From Sporobolomyces roseus (Eukaryota; Basidiomycota; Microbotryomycetes; Sporidiobolales; Sporidiobolaceae), in contig JADILM010000001.1 of the NCBI GenBank assembly GCA_016617785.1, positions 744,001 through 808,000 of the forward strand: a stretch of DNA of 64,000 nt. The letters run 5' to 3'. Position numbers and translations under genes: made by a program. Under the pieces are notes generated by a model. It ran no database searches and was not told the origin of the DNA. It saw nothing but the letters and a program-made list of their open reading frames with translations. Positions 36,484 to 44,720 of the stretch are shown here, in pieces (within the stretch, counting starts at the first letter, position 1; each line of letters opens with the position of its first letter).

Positions 36484-36556
36484 CGCCCAATGTGGGGCTC
36501 GAACCCACGACCACCAGATTAAGAGTCTGGTGCTCTACCGACTGAGCTAACCGGGC
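36484..36556 (-). tRNA. tRNA-Lys (CTT), intact
   Basis: 73 nt without intron. The acceptor stem GCCCGGT pairs with ATTGGGC (two G-T). D arm AGCTC..GAGC, anticodon stem CCAGA/TCTGG with loop CTCTTAA, T arm GTGGG-TTCGAGC-CCCAC. A TTTT terminator lies just downstream at about 36476-36479. The left inverted-repeat arm begins inside this gene at 36497. The copy in the right arm (43469-43528) is truncated. Confidence 0.95.
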
Positions 36557-36595
36557 GATCCAGAGGTGCTGTGTGCGCTCAAAACTGATATACAG

Positions 36596-37100
36596 ATCGC
36601 AGAGTTGAGGCTGAATGAGCGACTGACAGCACTTGCTCTACCACCAGAATCAGGAGGAGTATCCGACCTCTCGAGTGAGTACATCGACGCAAGGAGACCA
36701 ACACTGACGTCGATTGCTTCGTTCTTTCGGCAGATTCGAGAATCAAAGATTCGAAAGAGAAAGCGTTGCGATCGTGCCTCTCATTCTCTCGGGCGCAAAG
36801 AGGCAGCGCACGATCAGACAAGCGTTCTTGCTCACTTTTGAGTAATCTCGTTCTGCGGTGTACCAAAACAGTCTCGTCAATCTGATTCGCATTCCTCGAC
36901 TTGCGGAACTGACCCTCTCTCTTTGTGTGCGAACCACAGCTCGGTGCAGGGAGTCATCAAATACTGGTGAAGCGGTATTGCGGCTCCTGCTGGACTCGAC
37001 TCTCGCTGAGCTTGCGAACATACTCATTCCCAAATCTGCGAAATTTCGTCGAATTGCTCACGATTTGAATCTGGCCCTCTCTCAACCCAGCTCTTCTTAG
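36596..37100 (+). CDS. Gene X, left copy: small spliced gene inside the inverted repeat (5' end unresolved)
   Basis: Three exons fit in one frame: 36596-36674, 36734-36857 and 36950-37100, with introns of 59 nt (GTGAGT to GGCAG, branch-like CACTGAC) and 92 nt (GTGTAC to GTGCAG, branch-like AACTGAC). The product reads IAELRLNERLTALALPPESG, then SRIKDSKEKALRSCLSF, then TGEAVLRLLLDSTLAELANI and ends NLALSQPSSS at a TAG. It is helical, basic and without a recognised domain. There is no ATG in the first visible exon; an acceptor-like TATACAG precedes it at 36589-36595, so an upstream exon beyond the tRNA-Lys is possible. The near-perfect identity with the right copy (42925-43429) stops at this stop codon. 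Confidence 0.42.
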
Positions 37101-37447
37101 TGGTGACAATCTTTGAGCGTCGTTGGTACATTTCACTCACCTGCGAGTCTACTTCGCAACTTCAACTTTCAACGAGAACAAGAGAGAGAGAGAAATGGGT
37201 TTTGTCGAGTTCCGCTTTCGTCCTCCAACTCCTTACTACACAGCCTCGACGACCTCGGAAGCTCTATTACACGAACCGTTGACTGCTGTGGAAGAGCTTG
37301 AAAGAAGAGCGGAAGACGATAGTTATGAGAAAAGGATCGGCTACAGACTCTGAATGCACTTTTCCTTTCAACTGCAACAAAAAGGGGGATTCAAAACTAC
37401 AGCGTTGAGCTAGAGTGGTAGCTGGTAGGTACGGGCAGCAAAAGAAG

Positions 37448-37534
37448 GGGCCGAGCAGGGAATTGAACCCTGGACCTCGCCCAAGCGACTAAGAGTAGCC
37501 CTAAGGGCGAATCATACTACTAGACCACACGGCC
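37448..37534 (-). tRNA. tRNA-Pro (AGG) with 15-nt intron, left copy
   Basis: The acceptor stem GGCCGTG pairs with CTCGGCC apart from one T-T mismatch. The anticodon stem is CGCCC/GGGCG and the T arm is CAGGG-TTCAATT-CCCTG. The loop TTAGGG..T with anticodon AGG is interrupted by the intron CTACTCTTAGTCGCT. A TTTT terminator follows at about 37441-37444. The right-arm copy is identical in the mature part and differs only inside the intron. Confidence 0.92.
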
Positions 37535-37584
37535 TTGCTCTCTAAGAAGAGTAGATTCGATGGAGGACGCGGCCAAATCATACG

Positions 37585-37593
37585 TATATATAC
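37585..37593 (-). promoter_or_regulatory. TATA-like element upstream of tRNA-Pro, left copy
   Basis: GTATATATA about 50 bases upstream of the tRNA 5' end, within a palindromic-looking ACGTATATATAC-type string. It is conserved in the right copy at about 42419-42428. Confidence 0.5.
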
Positions 37594-37967
37594 TCAATGT
37601 CAGCTCTATGATCTCTAACTCGACAATTCTCTTTCCCATCGTTCTTCAATTTGATGTATCGAAAGCCTCGCCGCATATTTACGGCCTGATAATGTAGAAA
37701 GTCCTTATTAGACATCCGCGGATGGATCTAGGAGCTGGAACAAAGCTGGAAATCGAGTCGTCGTCGCCTCTCTCTCTTTCTCTTTCACTTCCTTCCTCCT
37801 TCTCACACGTCGAGTCTTCGCTCTTTCGCTCTTCGCTGTTATCAGTGAGTGTCTTCTGCGTTCATTCGAGAGCATCGAAGCTGACGTGCTTGTCGAATAA
37901 CGATCAGGAGGACTCGCCGCTTGTTCGGGTTTAGACAAGTCCTTCACCTTGAGTGTTTCCTAAGGCG

Positions 37968-38030
37968 ATGGAGGGTGAGCGTTCCTACTCTCTCATATGC
38001 GTAGTCCCTTCCTGGTGAACTGTTGTACTT
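37968..38030 (+). pseudogene. 5' fragment of the F-box gene: first exon, donor and part of intron
   Basis: Matches the reverse complement of the F-box gene start at 42056: ATGGAGG followed by GTGAGC, then decaying similarity through the intron. The upstream region (about 37700-37967) also matches the F-box upstream region. No F-box coding exon follows on this side; the acetyltransferase gene does. It is a truncated leftover of the inverted duplication. Confidence 0.7.
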
Positions 38031-38230
38031 CGTAGAGGGCGAACCGGGATGGGCGCGCGATGCAGATCTCTTGCAGTATTAAACTCTTTCCTTCGCTTTC
38101 CCAACAGGTCAGGAGAGACCCGATACAGATGTTGAAAGCCGAATGAGATCATAGCACTCTCGCCGGAAGCTACGCGTTCTCTCGAAGGTACAGAAAGCAA
38201 ACTGAGAAGAACCCGATATTCGTTACATCT

Positions 38231-39296
38231 CTACTTGGCTTTGACCTCATCCTTCTTAGCCGGGAACCATTCCTCCTCTGGGTGCTCCTTGAAGTATTCA
38301 GTAGCCCATTCCGACTCAATCTTCTTGATAACTCGGGCAGGGTTTCCTGCGACGACGACGAAAGGAGGAACCGACTGTCGCGCAATTGAACGTGAGCAAA
38401 CGCATCGACGACACATAACGAGAGTAGCAAGCTCACCTTTGTGACGATCGATCCAGCGCCAACGACTGTTCCTCGTCCAATGTTAACATTTGGCAGAACT
38501 GTAACGTTTCCTCCGAACCAACAATCGGCTCCGATGTTGATAGGTCCTCCGTTCTCAGGTCCAGCGGTACCTCGACGAACCGCAGGGTCGAGAGGGTGAG
38601 AAGCGGCGTAACTATGCGAGGAACGAGGCTGTCAGCTCCAAGTGCAGAATTCGACAAATCAGTGACTCACAGATGCACGTTAGGACCGAACAATATCCTG
38701 TCTCCGAGAGTAATGAGGCAGGTATCGAGAGCAATAAATCCGAAGTTCGCGTAGACGTTCTTGCCGACTCTGTTGTTTCGTTCGATATATGTCAGCTTTG
38801 TAACGAACTTGAGCGCAGACAAGACTAGATGTACGCAAGTCGGTCTCCGTAGTCGCACTTGAAAGGCGGCTCGAACCTGCAGATCATTGTTCGAGTCAGT
38901 CAAACGAAATTGTCAAAAAAGGCAGTGAGGGAAAAGTGTGCGAACCAAGGGAAGTCGCCTAGTTGCGCTTCATCTTCTTCCTCATTGTCCTTCTTCGCGG
39001 GTAGCTCTCCCAAAGTCGGCATGCATCTAATCACATAATAATCAGTTTGAGTCGACGGGGTCAAACGCGGAATCGTCGAACGAAGAGAGTGCTCACTTCT
39101 TCAACATCTCCACCTGTTCCCTTCTCGACACCTCTGTAGCTTCCCGGTTGTACTTTGCGCATGCTTGAGCCGCTCGCCTCCTTTCGGAGACTAAGTCTGG
39201 CACGAAGGCCGTGTATAGTTGACCTGAGCACATCTTCTCTCGGTTCTCTTTCAGGTTGATACCATTGACGACTTCGGGATAGGTAGTTGAGGACAT
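38231..39296 (-). CDS. Maltose/galactoside O-acetyltransferase family protein (NodL/LacA-like)
   Basis: Acetyl-CoA-dependent sugar acetyltransferase with a left-handed beta-helix. The start at 39296 gives MSSTTYPEVVNGINLKENRE, then KMCSGQLYTAFVPDLVSERR, the Mac (maltose acetyltransferase) N-terminal signature region. The hexapeptide-repeat part reads KNVYANFGFIALDTC, ILFGPNVHLYAASHPLDP (the His is the catalytic residue of the family), PINIGADCWFGGNVTVLP and VVGAGSIVTK, ending PFVVVAGNPARVIKKI. At least five exons. The C-terminus has a Lys/Glu-rich tail (EEEWFPAKKDEVKAK). The gene sits inside the inverted segment between the two repeat arms. Confidence 0.93.
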
Positions 39297-39575
39297 GTCG
39301 ACCTGTACGACGAGCTGCAGTATCAGCAGTCAGGTAGAACACGTCAAGGATTCTCTTTCCTTGGAGGAAAAAAGTGGGGGATGCAAGAATAGGGGACTTT
39401 GAGGAAACTCACGTTGAGGATGGGTTGAGGGATAGCTTACGGAAAACTCTGTGTGTTGAGGTGCTTGGATGAAGGTAAGAAGTGAAGGAGGAAAAGGAGG
39501 AAGACCGTAAAGTCAAAATCCTATCGGGCCGTTTCGACACTTCTTCCTACCGCGAAACTTCCGAAACATTGAATA

Positions 39576-39974
39576 ATGGCTGACCCGCTCGAGCTTGACA
39601 AGATCTTCTCGAGACAGATCTTGAATGCGTGGTCTTTCGGCTCAATCGGGCGAAGCCCACACTGCCTTGAAGTTTCTATGTACTGCCTTCAACCGAGCAA
39701 AATAAGGTTGATGGTACTCTTAGAAGCTCGATGCGAAAGGAACATTCTCCGAGATCCGACACTGAACCAATGACAGACATCCTTCCATCGTCGAGTAGTT
39801 GAAGAGGACGCCTCGCGTTGGCCACCTCTCGACAATCGACAGTCCTGTCGAGTCGCTCGACTTGCGAAACCCAATTCTTTGGTGCCATTCACGCAGCTGA
39901 GTGACCCTAGCCCCGTATCAGCGCTTACCTCTCGCTTTCTACGCGAACTAGAGAAGACCTTTGGCACTCACTGA
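39576..39974 (+). CDS. Candidate small two-exon gene, 111 residues, unknown
   Basis: The exon 39576-39713 begins MADPLELDKIFSRQILNAW. It joins exon 39777-39974 through a 63-nt intron (GTACTC to TGACAG) with phase kept. The product continues RRVVEEDASRWPPLDNRQ and ends TSRFLRELEKTFGTH. No family was recognised. The start is 280 bases from the divergent acetyltransferase start. Its stop codon overlaps the end of the minus-strand candidate at 39968. Confidence 0.42.
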
Positions 39975-40364
39975 GCAAGAGAGGCGAATGACATCGATTC
40001 AAAAAGTTGGAGAAGCGAGCGGTTACAGACGAAGTCGTCCGTTTTGAGCTTTCGACGCTTTGGGTGTGTGTAATTGTCGAAGTCGATCTTGTTTTGGAGT
40101 CCACTTTTGCTGAGAGTCGTGCGAAACACCCTGCGAGAACGAGAGTCTGGTGCGACGTCGATTTCGAGGAATTCTTGATGAATTGTTTCGAATCTGTGCA
40201 AGTACACAGCATAATGGCAGTTAGCAGTTCTCAATCCAACCCATTTGCTGCATCTTCTCCCTCTCTCCCCGAGTCCGCTCCTCGTCCATTCAACAACGAG
40301 ATTTCCTCTGTCTTCTCAACTAGCCTGGCCGATTCCTGGTAGCATCGTATCGAGCACGTGTATA
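39968..40364 (-). CDS. Candidate small gene with basic motif, 5' end unresolved
   Basis: The last exon, 39968-40193, encodes FETIHQEFLEIDVAPDSRSR, then FDNYTHPKRRKLKTDDFV and ends SMSFASLAQ. A 47-nt intron (40194-40240; branch-like GCTAAC, acceptor TTGCACAG) links it in phase to an upstream exon with EKTEEISLLNGRG and GEDAANG. I found no start codon in that exon, so at least one more exon lies upstream. HPKRRKLK looks like a nuclear localisation signal. The family is unknown. A plus-strand frame over the same bases (40213-40341) is a possible shadow. Confidence 0.38.
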
Positions 40365-40809
40365 CCCTAGAGGGTTCCTGAGCTGATAGCGAGCTAGCGA
40401 CTTGGGCTGAGAGGCTAGATGGGAAAGTTTGGGAGAATCAAGTTGAAAATGAAGACGATTCGCTCGCTGTCCTTGTCATCCTTAGCCTTTGTGTTGTCCT
40501 TTAGACTGTGTCTGAGAAGCGAGAAGAACAGAAGAGGGAACTTACGAAGTGAAGCGAGAGAGAAAGGGAGACAAAACAAGAGGAGAAGAGGAGAAGAGGC
40601 TAAAATTCGCGATTCCTTCGCAAACTGCAATCGACTTCTTACTCTCGCTGTCTTATTCATTCAACCGCTCGAATCGTCGTTCTATATTCGTTTGCTCAGA
40701 TTGATCACACAAGAAGAACTAATCGATTACGAACTGGACAAAACATTCTCGACAAAAACGAAAGAACCAAACCAGTAGTCTTCAATTCCTTCTCAGCTCG
40801 CTCTAGAGT
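40365..40809. other. Unassigned stretch before the F-box 3' end
   Basis: Contains overlapping short frames on both strands (40415-40778) with purine-rich composition. I see no gene; it may hold the missing 5' exon of the preceding minus-strand candidate. Confidence 0.35.
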
Positions 40810-42056
40810 TCAAACCCATACATTTCCAAGTCCCTCTACTGTTTGCTTGACTCTCCTCTGATAAACTCGCTTGCCTTGAGAGTTTTCAACCCATGTCACT
40901 CGCTTCAAAGCGCCTTCTCGAAAGTTTAACAAGAGTCCCTCGATCGACTCTGACGTCGAGCGATTGACTGAATAATCGAGATCGAGTGTTTTGAGATGAG
41001 GGGGAAGTAGTCGAAGGAAAGATGAAGTCGTCGATTCGATTGAGGGATTCTGATCCAGCTCCTCCTCTTCCTCCATGGCGCGGATCGACAGGTATCGAAG
41101 CGGGACCAGGGACGAGAGTACGGGAAAAAGGCTCTTGATCAGGTCGGTGGGGGAGCGATTGAAGGAAACGAGTGTCATCGAGGATAGAGAAGTGTGAAGC
41201 GGGAGCGAGTCAACGAAGGCTTGCGATGAGGAAGCCGGCAGTAGTTTGAGCTCTTTGAGCTGGGAATGAGAGAGTAGAGAAAGGATCGATAGGGAGGTGT
41301 GTTGGAAGTCTGCTTCTTTCGGTTCCTCCTTCTCGGAACTGCAGATGCATAGGCTGAATTTTGCGACCTTGATCCGATATTGTGCGGGAGAAAGCAGCCG
41401 TCCGAGAGACACTGGAATTTGAATCTGAAGGTCTTCGAGTGCCGAGAGAGAGCCGAGTGCGTAGAGGAATCCGTCCACATCGCGTTCTTCGAAACTTTGA
41501 CCCGCGACTTGCTCGATCGCAATTGCCAGCGTCTTCAGAGTATGGCGAACCGGCGAGAGAGCGAGATCTTTGGAACTTTGCGAGACATTCCTGGGAGGTC
41601 CGTAGAGGGCGACTTCTGAGAGTTGGCAACAGCGGTCGAGGAGTGGACGAAGAGTCGAGACAGGATGTCGACAACTTGTGACATCGACCAGTAGGAGTTT
41701 GACGCGGCGCGCGTGAGAGAAAGACGAAGAAAGGAGGTACTGGAGACGTGGACAGGACTCGGCGAGAGAGCGTATGGATAGGTGATGAAAGAGGAGGGAT
41801 TGTCCGATCGAACGCCAGCTTCGACATACGAGGGAGATGCTGTGGCCGACCGTCTTCGATTCCGAGTCGACTGTGACGGGTAAGAAGGTATCGGCGATAT
41901 GGTGGATGACCTCGAGCGGGAGCGAAGGAAGAAATCGAGCCGAAGGGGGACCTGGCTGAAAGTCGAGGGATGAGAAGAGGCGTTCAACGTCTGCGCGACG
42001 ACAGCTGATCAGAGAGTGACTATGTATGTGGGAGACTAGGAACACTCACCCTCCAT
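40810..42056 (-). CDS. F-box protein with leucine-rich C-terminal region
   Basis: F-box proteins are substrate adaptors of SCF ubiquitin ligases. The first coding exon is only 7 nt (42050-42056, ATGGAGG). A 59-nt intron with donor GTGAGTG and acceptor GCGCAG leads to exon 40810-41990, giving 395 residues. Residues 1-30 read MEDVERLFSSLDFQPGPPS, then the F-box PSLPLEVIHHIADTFLP with SLVCRSWRSIGQSLLFHHL. After that come Leu-rich strands and helices (ARRVKLLLVDVTSC, LSEVALYGP, LKELKLLP, LKTLDLDYS), consistent with an LRR-like fold. A competing acceptor 14 nt upstream would put the long exon in another frame. The upstream region and first exon are duplicated at 37700-38030. Confidence 0.82.
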
Positions 42057-42418
42057 CGCCTTAGGAAACACTCAAGCTGAAGAATTTGTCTAAACCCGAA
42101 CAAGCGGCGAGTCCTCCTAATCGCTATTTGACAAGCACGTCAGTCTCGACACTTTCGAATGGTCCTGTAAGGAGCTCACAGACGATAGCGATGAGCGAAG
42201 GAGCGAAGACCAAACGTGTGAGAAGGAGGAAGGAAGTGAAAGAGAAAGAGAGAGAGGCGACGACTCGATTTCCCAGATCCTAGATCCATCCGCGGATGTC
42301 TAATAAGGACTTTCTACATTATCAGGCCGTGAATATGCAGCGAGGCTTTCGATGCATCAAATTGAAGAACGAAGGGAGAGAGAATTGTCGAGATAAAGAT
42401 TGTACAACTGTTATCAAA

Positions 42419-42435
42419 GTATATATACGTATAAT
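42419..42435 (+). promoter_or_regulatory. TATA-like element upstream of tRNA-Pro, right copy
   Basis: GTATATATACGTATAAT ends about 43 bases before the tRNA 5' end and is conserved with the left arm. Confidence 0.5.
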
Positions 42436-42477
42436 CTGGCTGCGACCTTCATCGAATCTACTCTTTTCAGAGAGCAA

Positions 42478-42564
42478 GGCCGTGTGGTCTAGTAGTATGA
42501 TTCGCCCTTAGGGCTACCATTAGTCGCTTGGGCGAGGTCCAGGGTTCAATTCCCTGCTCGGCCC
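42478..42564 (+). tRNA. tRNA-Pro (AGG) with 15-nt intron, right copy
   Basis: The mature part is identical to the left copy at 37448-37534. The intron reads CTACCATTAGTCGCT, differing at two adjacent positions from the left copy. A TTTT terminator follows within ten bases of the 3' end. Confidence 0.92.
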
Positions 42565-42924
42565 CTTCTTTTGCTGCCCGTACCTACCAGCTACCACTCT
42601 AGCTCAATGCTGCAGCTGTGAATCTAGCTTTTTGTCACAGTCGAAAGGAAAACTGCAATCAAAGTCTGTAGCCGAACCTTTCTTCTCATGACTATCGTCT
42701 TCCGCTTCTTTCTTGAAGCTCCACTACAGCAGTCAACGGTTCGTGTGATGGAGCTTTCGAGGTCGGGGACGTCGTGGAAGCTGTGTAATGAGGAGTCGGA
42801 GGACGGAAGCACAATTCGAGAAAACCCAATTCTCTCTCTCTCTTGTTCTCGTTGAAAGTTGAAGTTGCGAAGTAGACCCCGCAGCTGAGTGAGATGTACC
42901 GACGACGCTCAGGGATTGTCACCA

Positions 42925-43429
42925 CTAAGAAGAGCTGGGTTGAGAGAGGGCCAGATTCAAATCGTGAGCGATTCGACGAAATTTCGCAGATTTGGGAATG
43001 ACTATGTTCGCAAGCTCAGCGAGAGTCGAGTCCAGCAGGAGCCGCAATACCGCTTCACCAGTATTTGATGACTCCCTGCACCGAGCTGTGGTTCGCACAC
43101 AAAGAGAGAGGGTCAGTTCCGCAAGTCGAGGAATGCGAATCAGATTGACGAGACTGTTTTGGTACACCGCAGAACGAGATTACTCAAAAGTGAGCAAGAA
43201 CGCTTGTCTGATCGTGCGCTGCCTCTTTGCGCCCGAGAGAATGAGAGGCACGATCGCAACGCTTTCTCTTTCGAATCTTTGATTCTCGAATCTGCCGAAA
43301 GAACGAAGCAATCGACGTCAGTGTTGGTCTCCTTGCGTCGATGTACTCACTCGAGAGGTCGGATACTCCTCCTGATTCTGGTGGTAGAGCAAGTGCTGTC
43401 AGTCGCTCATTCAGCCTCAACTCTGCGAT
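42925..43429 (-). CDS. Gene X, right copy (5' end unresolved)
   Basis: Exons 43351-43429, 43168-43291 and 42925-43075 mirror the left copy exactly. One substitution was noticed, changing Leu to Val in ANILIPK. Introns are also identical, so the match is not explained by protein-level selection alone. Upstream on this strand the flank is unrelated to the left copy and contains an ATG-led frame (43651-43830, ELRQCPRVLVHQCESQLRR) that could supply a 5' exon here only; I could not join it with confidence. Confidence 0.42.
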
Positions 43430-43468
43430 CTGTATATCAGTTTTGAGCGCACACAGCACCTCTGGATC

Positions 43469-43528
43469 GCCCGGTTAGCTCAGTCGGTAGAGCACCAGAC
43501 TCTTAATCTGGTGGTCGTGGGTTCGAGC
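43469..43528 (+). pseudogene. Truncated tRNA-Lys (CTT)
   Basis: The first 60 bases equal the intact tRNA-Lys at 36484-36556. The last 13 bases (3' strand of the T stem and of the acceptor stem) are missing because the repeat arm ends at 43528. The B box is cut after GGTTCGAGC and no terminator follows. It should not give a functional tRNA. Confidence 0.9.
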
Positions 43529-44720
43529 ATAGTGTGCAGGAATCGAATCGAGCAGGTTCCAAGCGAAGAAGATAAGAGTAGGATTGACATTGCTCTGAGC
43601 GAGCAGTGAAAGAGATCTACGCGCTCACCCACTGCAGTAAGAGCGCATGATCAGATAGCTTCAAAGCGGTGGTCACAGAGCGATCGGTAGGCCAATCCGA
43701 GCGAGCAAGATGAAAAAGCAGATGAAAAGAGCGATGCTTTCGTCGAATCTGGCGGCTCTAACCTTCGAAGCTGAGATTCGCACTGATGCACCAACACTCG
43801 AGGGCACTGACGCAGTTCCCCCGATATTCCCATCACCCAAGAACCTCCTTCGAGCGAAATGCGGATGAGAGATTGGACCACTGGTGATATTGAGTAAGGC
43901 AGTCGAGTGTGTTCTGTGCTTGTAGTGGTGTAGCGAAGTCGAGTAAAGCGGTAGTGGTGAGAAGAGGAGAGAGGAAGGGGGTGAAGGGAATAGAGCCGAG
44001 ACAGAGGGAGAGAAGGAGGAAAGGAAGACTATCGCGAGGGGGTAAGCGTGGGTAGTGTCATTGTTGAGGGTAAACTAAAGTCACTGCATGGGTGATTGAG
44101 TGTATTGAAGGTGCTTGAGGTCTAGAGTTGCTGACGAGGTGGAAAATGGAATTCAAGATGTACCAAGTGAGAAGATTGCTGTGGACTTGTGTGAGCCTTC
44201 CGAGGCTGGGGAATATTGCTAAATGACTTTGGTGTGCGGTGCTGTTGATCTAAAGAGTTGGGTGAGGGTGGTAGGAGGTCAAGTTGCAAGCGCTCCCTCT
44301 CTTCCTTTCCAAAGTTGAAATTGGAAGGATCCACTTCAAACTTCTTTGCCCACCCTCTTCTAGGCTTGACTCTCGATTCCATCCTTTCAATCTCATCCAC
44401 CCCAACCTTTCCTTTCCCCCTCAACAAGCCAACCCCTCGGAAGATCAACTTGGTTCACCTCAATCAACTTCCCTCGAATCTTCTGCTGCGTGATCAATCC
44501 GTTTGACCTCCCACCTCCTACCCAGGCTCTCGACACATCGATCTCGCTAGTCTGAGCTCCCCTCATACCTCAACAAACCACTACAAGCATCTTAAAGCTC
44601 TCCTTCAACCTACTTTCGCACCACATTTCGACTTCTTTCTCCTTCCCTCCCTTCTTCCCCCTTTCTCCACATTTCCCATCCAATCCGAATCGACGAATCA
44701 TCTCGGCATTCTCCTGAAGC
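43529..44720. other. Intergenic between the inverted repeat and ITC1
   Basis: About 1.2 kb. A minus-strand open frame at 44122-44448 (MIFRGVGLLRGKGK..., with KKFEVDPSNFNFGKEERERL) looks partly protein-like but has no recognised family and overlaps plus-strand frames in the probable ITC1 promoter; I leave it uncalled. The 43651-43881 minus frame may be a 5' exon of gene X. Pyrimidine-rich blocks precede the ITC1 start. Confidence 0.4.

Larger units (their letters stand above)
36497..38030 (+). repeat. Inverted repeat, left arm (about 1.53 kb)
   Basis: Matches the reverse complement of about 41997-43528. Positions 36497-37100 map to 43528-42925 without any indel and with one substitution noticed. 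Beyond 37100 the arms differ by frequent substitutions and small indels but remain clearly homologous to about 38030. The arm holds the 5' part of tRNA-Lys, gene X, tRNA-Pro and the upstream region plus first exon of the F-box gene. The inner edge is uncertain by some tens of bases. Confidence 0.9.
41997..43528 (-). repeat. Inverted repeat, right arm (about 1.53 kb)
   Basis: Reverse complement of 36497 to about 38030. The outer edge at 43528 is sharp: homology stops inside the T arm of the tRNA-Lys copy. The inner edge fades inside the first intron of the F-box gene. Confidence 0.9.

Noticed and set aside
35762..36514. Minus-strand 250-codon open frame
   Set aside because: It runs through the tRNA-Lys gene and antisense to the ADH last exon; only a small spliced candidate within it is kept at low confidence.
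36579..36866. Minus-strand 95-residue frame identical in both inverted arms
   Set aside because: Its identity follows from the whole-arm identity; it crosses gene X introns and lacks splice logic of its own.
36484..43528. Transposon with long terminal inverted repeats
   Set aside because: No transposase or integrase frame lies between the arms, no short target duplication was seen at the outer edges, and the arms contain ordinary host genes with reciprocal truncation.
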